Assembly: GCA_016869595.1 (NCBI GenBank)
Contig: VGDT01000010.1
Location: forward strand, 1 to 64,000
Length of the DNA: 64,000 bases
From: Alphaproteobacteria bacterium
Lineage (GTDB): Bacteria; Pseudomonadota; Alphaproteobacteria; Rhizobiales; Beijerinckiaceae
Reading direction: 5' to 3'
Part shown: positions 1 to 7,662 of the stretch, in pieces
Position numbering within the stretch: the first letter of the stretch is position 1
How the letters are laid out: the number at the start of each line of letters is the position of its first letter
Made by a program: the position numbers and the translations under genes
Notes under the pieces: generated by a model
Seen by the model: the letters and a program-made list of their open reading frames with translations, nothing else
What the model was told of the DNA's origin: nothing
Databases searched by the model: none

Positions 1-891
1 GGCGTAACGCAAGTCATGGCCGGGACGATCGGCCACAAAGGTGATGAGATCGCGGTGCGGTCCGGCCTTGCGCGGACGAAATTCATCCATCATATTGCAA
101 ATTGTCTCCACCAAATCGATATTGCGCCACTCATTGCGGGCCCCGACGCTGTAAGATTCACCGATCTTGCCCTCGCGCGCTACAAGCACCAGCGCCGCGA
201 CGTGATCCTCGACATAGAGCCAGTCGCGGATGTTTTCGCCCTGACCATAGACCGGAAGTTGTTTCTCCTCGATGGCATTAATGATGGTGATCGGAATAAG
301 CTTCTCAGGAAAATGATAGGGGCCATAATTGTTCGAACAATTAGTGATGATCGTCGGCAAGCCATACGTGTGGCGCCAAGCGCGCACTAGATGGTCGGAA
401 CCGGCCTTGGAGGCCGAATAGGGGGAGTTTGGCGCATAGGGCGACTCCTCGTTGAACAGCCCGGTCTCGCCGAGCGCGCCGTAAACTTCATCCGTCGAAA
501 CATGGATGAAACGGAAAGCGCTGGCGAGATCGCGTTCGAGTTGGCGCCAATAGTCGAGTGCGGCTTCTAGCATGACAAAGGTGCCGACAACATTCGTTTC
601 GATGAAGGCCGCCGGACCGTCGATTGAGCGATCGACATGGCTCTCGGCGGCAAGATGCATGACGATATCGGGTTGAAACGCTGCGAAGGCGCGTGCGACA
701 GCCTTGCGATCACAAATATCCGTACGCTCGAAGGAGAAACGTGGATTATCGGCGATTGGCTGCAAGGAAGCTAAGTGTCCGGCATAGGTCAATTTATCCA
801 AGACAAGGATCTGGTTAGCGCTATCACGGATAAGGCCGCGCGCGAGGGCGGATCCGATGAAGCCGGCGCCTCCAGTTATCATAACGCGCAT
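1..891 (-). CDS. rfbB: dTDP-glucose 4,6-dehydratase, partial (3' end outside window)
   Basis: Converts dTDP-glucose to dTDP-4-keto-6-deoxyglucose, the second step of dTDP-rhamnose synthesis, in the cytosol. The frame is absent from the ORF track because it has no stop inside the window. I translated it from ATG at 891: it begins [16 protein letters not shown], carrying the Rossmann GGAGFIG motif. It continues with [10 protein letters not shown], the HVSTDEVYG motif with the catalytic Asp-Glu pair, and [13 protein letters not shown] with the Tyr-xxx-Lys pair. These are diagnostic of RfbB rather than a generic epimerase. About 297 codons are present, against a usual length near 350, so only the C-terminus is missing. 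Further nucleotide-sugar genes probably follow outside the window. Confidence 0.95.
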   Translation of the reverse strand, partial: MRVMITGGAGFIGSALARGLIRDSANQILVLDKLTYAGHLASLQPIADNPRFSFERTDICDRKAVARAFAAFQPDIVMHLAAESHVDRSIDGPAAFIETNVVGTFVMLEAALDYWRQLERDLASAFRFIHVSTDEVYGALGETGLFNEESPYAPNSPYSASKAGSDHLVRAWRHTYGLPTIITNCSNNYGPYHFPEKLIPITIINAIEEKQLPVYGQGENIRDWLYVEDHVAALVLVAREGKIGESYSVGARNEWRNIDLVETICNMMDEFRPRKAGPHRDLITFVADRPGHDLRYA

Positions 892-1491
892 TGATTTTCC
901 TGGTTGATCCGATGCAATTGGCAAAGAAGAAATTCCGCAGTTTGCCGCTAACTTTCTATCCCCTTTTTAGAGTGGTTTCGATGCTTGGCGATTTGAGGGG
1001 CGGCCGCCACAATTCTGGATGACTTCGGGAGTTGGCAAATAGGCGCTTCGGAAGAAGCATCCGCGGTTACCATTATTCGTGCCGATTCTTTAGTGAGCTT
1101 CTTTAAGGGGGCGATCAGTTTAAAATGCACCCATTGCAAGGTTCCGAAGATCGGCAGGTAGCTACCGACAGTGGACGAGCGCAATGCGGATAACATCCAC
1201 TCACCTCGCCTGGGCTGTTTTCCGGTAATTTCCGCTTCCGGTCGGGTACCAACTTCCCAGGCGATCGGACCGGCGAGCCGTGACGGCTGTTCCTCACGAG
1301 GACCGCTCTGGTGGGACCGTCGTCCAGGACCGTGCCGTCACCGAGCTCGGTCCACGCTCTCGCCGCGTCGTCGTATCGGCGCGGACGAGCGCCATCGTCC
1401 CCACAAAAAATTCTGCCTGACAGTTGGTCACCATATGGTCACCGGACCCCTCTGAGAGCTAACTGTGAAGGACGCACCGCTTTGATTTTAT
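892..1491. other. 600-bp intergenic region without a convincing gene
   Basis: The region lies between rfbB and tRNA-Lys. Several short overlapping ORFs occur on both strands (948-1196, 1115-1297, 1171-1455, 1311-1529). None has a recognisable domain or a clear ribosome binding site, and they mutually overlap. The part from about 1250 to 1440 is built of GGACCG/CCGTCG-like words and reads differently from its neighbours. The rfbB promoter must be near 900-960, but I cannot place -35/-10 boxes with confidence. Confidence 0.5.
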
Positions 1492-1567
1492 TGGTGAGCG
1501 CGCCGGGGCTCGAACCCGGGACCCCCTGATTAAAAGTCAGGTGCTCTACCGACTGAGCTACGCGCTC
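1492..1567 (-). tRNA. tRNA-Lys (anticodon UUU)
   Basis: The minus strand folds as a full cloverleaf. The acceptor stem GAGCGCG pairs with CGCGCTC, the D arm contains AGCTCAGTCGGTAGAGC, and the anticodon stem is CCTGA/TCAGG with loop CTTTTAA (anticodon TTT). The T arm contains GGTTCGAGCC. The discriminator is A and the CCA end is encoded. The gene is 76 nt including CCA. Confidence 0.97.
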
Positions 1568-1705
1568 GCTCCAGAAGCGGCGGGCGAGGCCGCCGAAGTC
1601 GACTGAGCGGGTCGGTCCGTTCGGCCGCGCGGGGTCTATCCCCGCGTTTTGCGATCAACTACCGGCGGGCAGGGAGCCGGTCAACCCCTGGCGATCGCGC
1701 GGCGC

Positions 1706-1942
1706 CTACGCCGTTAGCTTGGCGAAAAGCGCCACCGCGCCGAAGATTATGGCGGAAACCACCGTTGTTATCGCCGCTTTTTTCAAGAGATCGGGCGAGG
1801 CTGGAGCGCCCCGATCGGCGCCTTCGGGAAGCTCTTCCTCGGCTTCTTCGGATGAGCGGACGCCGAGCGGCAGCACGGCGAACAGCACGATCCACCAGAT
1901 CGTCAGGTAGATCGCCGCCGCCAGCGGTAGTGAAAAGGGCAT
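1706..1942 (-). CDS. DUF1467 family membrane protein
   Basis: A 78-residue protein with two predicted membrane helices: an N-terminal one around residues 6-27 (YLTIWWIVLFAVLPLGV) and a C-terminal one around 55-76 (AITTVVSAIIFGAVALFA). An acidic, charged loop lies between them. This size and two-helix layout match the DUF1467 family of alphaproteobacteria, whose function is not established. Its ATG overlaps the stop codon of the upstream epimerase gene by one base (TGATG), so the two are translationally coupled. DUF1467 next to methylmalonyl-CoA epimerase is a recurring alphaproteobacterial neighbourhood as far as I recall. Confidence 0.85.
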   Translation of the reverse strand: MPFSLPLAAAIYLTIWWIVLFAVLPLGVRSSEEAEEELPEGADRGAPASPDLLKKAAITTVVSAIIFGAVALFAKLTA

Positions 1943-2346
1943 CAGGCCTGCTCGAGTTCGATCAGCGCGCCGGAGAAATCTTTCGGGTGCAGAAAGAGCA
2001 CCGGCTTGCCGTGGGCGCCAATTCTTGGCTCGCCATCGCCGAGCACGCGCGCGCCGGAGGCCTTGAGCCGCTCGCGCGCCTCGAGGATGTCATCGACCTC
2101 GTAACAGATATGGTGAATGCCGCCCGATGGGTTTTTGGCGACGAAGCCCGCGATCGGCGAGTTTTCCCCATAGGGCTCGAGGAGCTCAATCTTGGTGTTC
2201 GGCAACTCCACGAAAACGACCGTTACGCCATGCTGCGCCAGGCGCTCCGGCGCCGAGACCTTCGCCCCGAGGGCGTCGCGATAGACGGCGGAAGCCTTTT
2301 CGACGCTATCGACGGCGATGGCGACATGGTTCAGACGGCCGATCAT
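1942..2346 (-). CDS. mce: methylmalonyl-CoA epimerase
   Basis: Interconverts (2S)- and (2R)-methylmalonyl-CoA in propionyl-CoA/ethylmalonyl-type carboxylate metabolism. The 134-residue protein is a single VOC-fold (glyoxalase/dioxygenase) unit. It has the N-terminal RLNHVAIAV metal-ligand His, the GGIHHICYEVDD motif with a second His, and a terminal LIELEQ segment with the metal-binding Glu. The ORF track extends to 2676, but family homology starts at MIGRLNH. That ATG (2346) follows GGAAGGTG at good spacing. The stop overlaps the DUF1467 start. Confidence 0.93.
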   Translation of the reverse strand: MIGRLNHVAIAVDSVEKASAVYRDALGAKVSAPERLAQHGVTVVFVELPNTKIELLEPYGENSPIAGFVAKNPSGGIHHICYEVDDILEARERLKASGARVLGDGEPRIGAHGKPVLFLHPKDFSGALIELEQA

Positions 2347-2401
2347 TTTCACCTTCCGGAAGAATGCTGTGCAGCGCCAATAAGCGCTGAAGCGAGCAAT
2401 T

Positions 2402-3715
2402 TCAACCGGCGGGCCGCGCCTCGGCCTGCTGCGTGCGGCCCATGCCGTCGATCGCGCTCCGCAAAGGAACGAAGCGCGGATCGAGACGGACGAATGAGCT
2501 CCAAGGGCAGCCGTCGGCAATGCCGCGGCGAATGGCTTCGAGCGCTTCCGCGCGCTTGCCCTGAGCGAAATAGGCGGCGGCGAGGAAGCACGGCGGCGCG
2601 TAAAGCTCGGCGTCTTCGGCGAGTCTCGCAATAAGCGCCTCGGCCTCCTCGGAGCGGCTGGCGCGCGCGAGCGCATAGGCGAGCACGGTCAGTTGGAAGG
2701 GATCGTCCGGGCTCCAGGAAACGGCGCGGCGCGCCGCGCTCACCGCCTCCTCGTGGAAGCCTTGAAGACTATAGGCGATGGACATCACGAGATGCAGTGT
2801 GGCCGCGTCAGGCCTCAGATCGAGTCCGTCGCGCGCATAGCGGCGCGCCCGCTCAAGATCGCCGGCGCAGAGAATGAACCAGGAGCGCAACGAAAGCAGC
2901 GCCTGATCATGCGGCGAGTTGATGAGGCCCTCTTCGCAATCGGCGAGCGCCTCTTCGAGGCGACCTGCGGCGGCGAGCAGCCAACTGCGGTAGACGCGCG
3001 CCTTGCCGTAGAGCGGATCCTCGGCGACCGCCTCGTCGAGAAAGCCGAGGCCCTCGGACATCTTGCCTCTCAGCGCGCCGCGCGCCCAGCCGAGAACGGC
3101 GCGCGCCGGCGTATGATCGGGCGCGACGCCAAGCGCGCGGCCGGCGAAGTCTTCGATCATCGCCGCCGCTTCGGCGGGTAGCAGAAATCCGCGAACGGCC
3201 CGGCCAGCGGCGATGTCGGCGGCGAGAGACCAGACCGACGGGTTGTTGGGGTCGAGCTGAGCGGCTGAAGCGATCGCCTCCTGCGCGCGGGCGAAGCCGT
3301 CCCGCGTCCGGTCGCCGGCAAGTTCATAGGCCGTCTGCCAGAGATCGAGAATATGCGGCTCTGTCGACGGCGCCAACCGCAGCGGTTGTGCTGCGCCTTC
3401 GTCGACGATTTCCACCGAGGCGCGCAGCGACAATCCCCTGCCATAGGCGGTGGCGATCAATTCCTCGCCGCCGGCCTCCCGCAGCGGCTTTCTCAAAAGA
3501 TAGGCGCAGCGGTCGATGGAATCGTCGGAAACGGCGCGACCTGGCCATAGTCGCGCGGCGATTTCGTTTTTGGTGACGAGAGTCCCCGACGATTCAAGCA
3601 GCATTTCAAGGAGTTGCCGTGCTTGCGGGCCGAGGTGGATGCGTTGGCCGTCGCGTTGTAGGCCGCCTTGGGCGCTGTAATTGAAGCCCGAAAATCGCCT
3701 AATCAACTCGCCCAT
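2402..3715 (-). CDS. winged-helix transcriptional regulator with TPR-like C-terminal region
   Basis: A 437-residue protein. The N-terminal ~100 residues form an OmpR/CadC-type DNA-binding winged helix (LGPQARQLLEMLLESSG, EIAARLWPG, SIDRCAYLLRKPL, ATAYGRGLSL). After a linker, about 300 alanine-rich residues contain repeated helical pairs with TPR-like spacing (for example GRLEEALADCEEGLINSPHDQ and GFHEEAVSAARRAVSWSPDDP). There is no receiver domain and no transmembrane helix, so it is a cytosolic relative of CadC/HilA-type regulators; the signal and target are unknown. I prefer ATG 3715 (MGELIRRF) over 3766 because it is preceded by AAGGGG. It is transcribed alone. Confidence 0.85.
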   Translation of the reverse strand: MGELIRRFSGFNYSAQGGLQRDGQRIHLGPQARQLLEMLLESSGTLVTKNEIAARLWPGRAVSDDSIDRCAYLLRKPLREAGGEELIATAYGRGLSLRASVEIVDEGAAQPLRLAPSTEPHILDLWQTAYELAGDRTRDGFARAQEAIASAAQLDPNNPSVWSLAADIAAGRAVRGFLLPAEAAAMIEDFAGRALGVAPDHTPARAVLGWARGALRGKMSEGLGFLDEAVAEDPLYGKARVYRSWLLAAAGRLEEALADCEEGLINSPHDQALLSLRSWFILCAGDLERARRYARDGLDLRPDAATLHLVMSIAYSLQGFHEEAVSAARRAVSWSPDDPFQLTVLAYALARASRSEEAEALIARLAEDAELYAPPCFLAAAYFAQGKRAEALEAIRRGIADGCPWSSFVRLDPRFVPLRSAIDGMGRTQQAEARPAG

Positions 3716-3840
3716 GGCGGCCCCCTTGCCGATAATCGCAACACCATGCGATTTCGACAAGGCCACAATATGGTTAAGTATGCAAGATTGCGTGGGTTTT
3801 CAACGCGGCGGTTCCGCGTGGCCGCTCCTCATGGGCTGTA

Positions 3841-3879
3841 AAAATAAAAAACGCCGGACGTACCTCCGGCCCGGCGTTT
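3841..3879 (-). terminator. Rho-independent terminator of the gene ending at 3971
   Basis: AACGCCGG (3850-3857) and CCGGCGTT (3871-3878) form an 8-bp GC-rich stem with a 13-nt loop. On the minus strand it is followed by TTTTTATTTT. It lies about 90 bp beyond the stop of the minus-strand exported-protein gene. Confidence 0.85.
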
Positions 3880-3970
3880 GAGCTTTCCAGATACGCAGAA
3901 CGTCGGAAGGCTCCGCGCAGTCTATGCGCGTCGAAATTGACGCCCGCGTGACGACGACGGCGTCTTGCGC

Positions 3971-4543
3971 TCAGGCGCGGCGCGCGTTCTGTTGTTCCTT
4001 GCCCCAAACGAAAAGCGTCAGCGCCAGCACGCCGGCTGCGGTAATCAGAAAGTAAGGCATTCGCGCAGAGAACGGCCGCCCGCCGACGGTGAAGGGGAAC
4101 CGCGACACCCAGTGCTCGCCGTTCGGCCCGTCGACGGTGACGATCCCGACAAACTCGCCGGGCTCCTTGAACACATGTTCGAAGTTCAGCGTGCCTGCCG
4201 GATAGACCTTCGGCGGCAGGTAGGCGACCGTGATGGCGTCGAGGCGCTGCTGCTCCTGCTGCTCGCCGACGTCGCGGATGATGCGAAAGTCTGTCGACAT
4301 TCCGCGCATCTCATCCTGAGCGTAATCGAAAACAAAGATTGTATCGCCGACCGTAGGAATGTCGTCGCAGAACCTGTTTCGCGACGCCCCCGGCTGATAG
4401 CCGGAGAAATACATGACATCCGGCCCGATTTTCAGCGGACAAGCGTTTCGCTGGCGCTGATTATGCGCGAAAGCTTTCGATCCGAACGCGCCGACAAGCG
4501 CGGCCAGCACCAGCAAGCAAATTGCATGAAGGGACTTCGACAT
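3971..4543 (-). CDS. membrane-anchored periplasmic protein of unknown function
   Basis: A 190-residue protein I do not recognise by name. It has a clear signal peptide (hydrophobic stretch to AFA at residue 26). The extracytoplasmic region of about 135 residues contains two cysteines (in NACPLK and NRFCDD) and an Ig/PKD-like strand pattern (LNFEHVFKEPGEFVGIVTV). A single C-terminal membrane helix (YFLITAAGVLALTLFVW) and a basic tail follow. The topology is therefore periplasmic domain with a C-terminal inner-membrane anchor. It is divergent from the small secreted protein at 4687, separated by 143 bp, which suggests shared regulation. The gene has its own terminator. Confidence 0.75.
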   Translation of the reverse strand: MSKSLHAICLLVLAALVGAFGSKAFAHNQRQRNACPLKIGPDVMYFSGYQPGASRNRFCDDIPTVGDTIFVFDYAQDEMRGMSTDFRIIRDVGEQQEQQRLDAITVAYLPPKVYPAGTLNFEHVFKEPGEFVGIVTVDGPNGEHWVSRFPFTVGGRPFSARMPYFLITAAGVLALTLFVWGKEQQNARRA

Positions 4544-4686
4544 GCCGTCCTCCCTATTCAGAGGCTGGGCGACTCCACTTTTAGAAACTCAGCTTGCGCG
4601 TCTCGTCTTCGTTCAATACCGGTTCGTGGCGTCGTCCACGCGCGTGCGATAGGTTCTCATGAAAGAACGCGTCAGGAACGAAAAAG

Positions 4687-5034
4687 ATGCGCGCCGTATC
4701 TAAATTCCTCTTTATAGGGCTGCCGCCGCTCCTCTACGGTTCAGCCTGGGCTGCCGATCTCAACGATTATCCGACCGCCGCGCGCGCCGATTACGTCTTT
4801 GGCTGCATGAAGGCGAATGGCGATACGCGCCTCTCGCTGGACCAGTGCTCCTGCTCCATAGACGTCATCGCGACCATTCTGCCTTATGAGCGCTATGTCG
4901 CGGCCGAAACGGTTGCGAGCGTCAATCAGCAGGCGGGGCAGGTGGGCGCGCTGATGCGCAACACGGATGCGGCGCGCGATGTGCTTCAGGAGTTGCGCCG
5001 CGCTCAGGCTGAGGCGCAGGTGCGATGTTTTTAG
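4687..5034 (+). CDS. small secreted four-cysteine protein, unknown function
   Basis: A 115-residue protein with a signal peptide (hydrophobic core FLFIGLPPLLYG, probable cleavage after AWA at about residue 23). The mature part has four cysteines (C40, C54, C56, C114), enough for two disulfides, including a CSC motif in LDQCSCSIDVI. The Shine-Dalgarno AGGAA precedes ATG 4687. It lies 30 bp upstream of the nnrU-like gene on the same strand and is divergent from another exported protein. I have an impression of similar hypothetical proteins in methylotrophs, but cannot verify this. No enzymatic motif is visible. Confidence 0.75.
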   Translation: MRAVSKFLFIGLPPLLYGSAWAADLNDYPTAARADYVFGCMKANGDTRLSLDQCSCSIDVIATILPYERYVAAETVASVNQQAGQVGALMRNTDAARDVLQELRRAQAEAQVRCF

Positions 5035-5064
5035 AAGCCAATCGATGCAAACGCTGGAGAGGCC

Positions 5065-5640
5065 ATGCTTATTCTCATTCTCGGTATCGTCGTTTTTCTT
5101 GGGGTCCATACGCTCACGGCGTTTCGCGAAACGCGCATGAGCCTGATCGAGCGCTATGGGCTGCAGACCTATAAGGGCGCCTATGCGCTGGTCGCCGCCA
5201 TTGGTCTGGCGCTCATCGTCTACGGCTTCATTCGCTATCGCGCTGAGGGGCTCATCCAAATTTGGACGCCGCCCCTGTGGATGCATTATCTCGCGCCGCC
5301 GCTCGTCTGGTTCGCCTTTGTCGCGATCGTGAGCCGTCGCGCGCCGCCAGGGCGCATTCGCGGTTGGCTGCGCCATCCCATGCTCGTCGCAATAAAGAGC
5401 TGGGCGCTCGCGCATCTTCTCGTCAATGGCGATCTCGGCGGCATGGTCCTGTTCGGATCGTTCCTCGCCTGGGCGGTCTTCGACCGCATCGCGGTTAAGA
5501 AGCGCGGCGACGAAGGCGCGCCCCGAATTTCCGAATTCACGCGCGGCGACGCCATCGCGGTCGGCGCCGGGACGGCGCTGTTCCTCATCGTGCTCTATCT
5601 GCACCCCTGGCTCTTCGGCGTGCCGGCTGTGCCCGCATGA
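5065..5640 (+). CDS. NnrU family integral membrane protein
   Basis: A 191-residue protein with about five hydrophobic segments. It starts MLILILGIVVFLGVHTL and carries the NnrU family pattern FLGVHTLTAFRETR...GLQTYKGAYALVAAIG and an LRHPMLVAIKSWALAHLLVNGD segment. NnrU proteins were first linked to nitric-oxide/nitrite metabolism in Rhodobacter. They share a fold with the isoprenoid methyltransferase/NnrU superfamily, and the biochemical activity is unclear. GGAGAGG precedes the ATG. No denitrification genes are nearby, so the nitrogen-oxide link cannot be supported here. Confidence 0.9.
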   Translation: MLILILGIVVFLGVHTLTAFRETRMSLIERYGLQTYKGAYALVAAIGLALIVYGFIRYRAEGLIQIWTPPLWMHYLAPPLVWFAFVAIVSRRAPPGRIRGWLRHPMLVAIKSWALAHLLVNGDLGGMVLFGSFLAWAVFDRIAVKKRGDEGAPRISEFTRGDAIAVGAGTALFLIVLYLHPWLFGVPAVPA

Positions 5641-5659
5641 TGCGACCAAAGGACTCCGG

Positions 5660-6052
5660 CTATGGCTGCGCGGATTCGTCCTCGCTTGGAGCTTGCATTT
5701 CCAGGGTTCGACCCTGCCATGGCCAGCGGCCTTCGAGCTCCACCTCCATCGTGAAGCTCATCGCCGTCCGTATCATCACGATCAGGCCAAGGACGAAGAC
5801 GTTCTCAAGGCTTGGATGTTCGACCGAGACCGTTCGGATGATGTCGCCGCCGACGAGGAACTCCAGCCCGAGCAAAATCGATCGGCCGACGTCCCTCCGG
5901 TAGCCTCGATAGGTCAGCGCATCCTTTCGCCAGCGCGCGAGATAGGCGAGAGTCGACAGGGTCGCGCCGATAACGATGATCAACACGCCCGTTACGTCGA
6001 GGATCAGGCCCGCGATATTGATGATCTGGTGGATGTTCGCGAGGTAGGGCAC
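5660..6052 (-). CDS. DUF1622 family membrane protein
   Basis: A 130-residue protein with a GTG start at 6052. Three hydrophobic segments are seen: around residues 11-40 (IAGLILDVTGVLIIVIGATLSTLAYL), around 60-72 (ILLGLEFLVGGDII), and around 83-98 (NVFVLGLIVMIRTAMSF). The RSILLGLEFLVGGDIIRTV stretch is typical of DUF1622. The function is unknown. It follows gltX by 13 bp on the same strand and is probably co-transcribed. It is convergent with nnrU. Confidence 0.85.
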   Translation of the reverse strand: MPYLANIHQIINIAGLILDVTGVLIIVIGATLSTLAYLARWRKDALTYRGYRRDVGRSILLGLEFLVGGDIIRTVSVEHPSLENVFVLGLIVMIRTAMSFTMEVELEGRWPWQGRTLEMQAPSEDESAQP

Positions 6053-6065
6053 TAGCGACTCGCTT

Positions 6066-7418
6066 TCATCCTCCGGCGCCGACGAGTCGCGATAGCGCCT
6101 CGGCGTGGCCGATGAGCGGCAGCAGCGCGGCGAGCTCCGGCCCGCTCTCGGCGCCAGTGAGCGCCAGCCGCAGCGGATGGAAAAGCATTTTGCCTTTCCT
6201 GCCTGTCGCCGTCTTGATGTCGCTCGTCCAGGCCGCCCATGTCGTCTCGTCCCATGGCTCCGACGGCAAAAGTTGCGCCGCGTCTTCTAAGAATGACTCG
6301 TCTTCGCGGATCGGCTTGATCTCGCCGTCCACGACGCGCCACCATGTCAGAATATCATCGAAGCGCGCAAGATTGCCCCTGGCCGCGCGCCATAGCGGCT
6401 CCGCCTTGCGGCCGACAATTGTCAGAGCCTCGAGCCGTTCGCGCACGTCCTCAAATTCGTAGAGCGCGAGAGTCCGATGCGTCAGAGTCTCGAGATCTGC
6501 CGGATCGAACCGCGCCGGATTGCGCGAAACATGCGAGAGATTGAAGCTCTTTGCGAGTTCCTCCAGTGAGCGCACGGCGTGGATGTTGTCGGAAGAACCG
6601 GTCAGCGTCGCGAGCGCGGCGACGGCCAAAGGCTCGTAGCCTTCTTCGCGCAGCGAGGCGATCGAGAGCGAACCGGTTCGCTTCGACAGGGCCTCGCCGC
6701 CCGCGCCGACGAGGAGATTGTGATGCGCGAAGGCAGGCGTCGGCGCATGAGGGGCGAGGGCGCGAGCGAGCTGTAACTGAACGGCGGTGTTGGTGACGTG
6801 GTCCTCGCCGCGGATGACATGGGTGATCTTCATGTCGATGTCGTCGACGACCGATGGAAGCGTGTAGAGAAAGCTGCCGTCCTCGCGGATGAGCACGGGG
6901 TCTGAGAGCGCCGAGCAGTCGATATGCGCCGGCCCGCGAACGAGATCGTTCCATTCGACGACCTCTGGCTCGAGCATGAAGCGCCAGTATGGGCGCCTGC
7001 CTTCCGCTTCGAGCGCCGCGCGGTCAGATGCGTTAAGGCACAGAGCCGCGCGATCGTAGACTGGGGGCAGTCCGCGCGCCTGCTGCATCTTGCGGCGTTT
7101 CTCCAGCTCTTCCTGAGTTTCGTAGCACGGATAGAGACGGCCTGATCCGCGCAGGCGGTCGGCGGCGTCATCATAGAGCGCCACACGCTGCGACTGCCGG
7201 TAAACTGCGTCCGGAACGATGCCGAGCCAGGCGAGATCGATCTCGATTCCGTCCGCAAATTCCTCGCTGGATCTAGCGAAATCCGTGTCATCGAACCGTA
7301 GCGCGAATCGTCCATGGTGGGCGACGGCAAACAGGAAATTGAACAGCGCGACGCGCGCGTTGCCGATGTGAATGCGGCCGGTCGGCGAGGGCGCGAAACG
7401 AACGATCGGAGAGGTCAT
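6066..7418 (-). CDS. gltX: glutamate--tRNA ligase
   Basis: Class I aminoacyl-tRNA synthetase charging tRNA-Glu. The 450-residue protein starts MTSPIVRFAPSPTG and carries the HIGH-class motif as HIGN (residues 17-20). It also has LRFDDTD, the RGEDHVTNTAVQL segment and a KMSKS-class motif as ALSKRTGS. The length fits bacterial GluRS; alphaproteobacteria often carry two GluRS genes, one of which is the tRNA-Gln misacylating type. The shorter C-terminal anticodon-binding domain and the HIGN variant suggest this is the GluRS2-type copy, but that is inference. A DUF1622 gene follows immediately. Confidence 0.93.
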   Translation of the reverse strand: MTSPIVRFAPSPTGRIHIGNARVALFNFLFAVAHHGRFALRFDDTDFARSSEEFADGIEIDLAWLGIVPDAVYRQSQRVALYDDAADRLRGSGRLYPCYETQEELEKRRKMQQARGLPPVYDRAALCLNASDRAALEAEGRRPYWRFMLEPEVVEWNDLVRGPAHIDCSALSDPVLIREDGSFLYTLPSVVDDIDMKITHVIRGEDHVTNTAVQLQLARALAPHAPTPAFAHHNLLVGAGGEALSKRTGSLSIASLREEGYEPLAVAALATLTGSSDNIHAVRSLEELAKSFNLSHVSRNPARFDPADLETLTHRTLALYEFEDVRERLEALTIVGRKAEPLWRAARGNLARFDDILTWWRVVDGEIKPIREDESFLEDAAQLLPSEPWDETTWAAWTSDIKTATGRKGKMLFHPLRLALTGAESGPELAALLPLIGHAEALSRLVGAGG

Positions 7419-7662
7419 GAGGAAGCTTCGTAAGGAGTTTCGAGAAGGGGGGCAGCAGCAAGGCTTTCAGCAGCAGTTCTCCTCTGCCTCGCGCCGGGAG
7501 AAGATTCTCGCGCCCCCGTCCTTTTGCCAAGAGGCTGCGTCTTTGTCAGGCGGAATTTCGAAATGGCCGCGTCCCGGCGTTGCGCGTCGCAAGCCGGGCG
7601 AATCCGCCAGCGTCCGGCGTCGCGACTCTATGCGTTACGACTCTTAGGAAAAAGCGCCGTTC

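Noticed and set aside
16-390. 124-codon plus-strand ORF at the window start
   Set aside because: Antisense to rfbB, whose reading frame and motifs are clear; rfbB was missed in the track only because it has no stop inside the window.
1171-1529. Small ORFs between rfbB and tRNA-Lys
   Set aside because: No ribosome site, no homology I can recognise, and some read through the tRNA gene.
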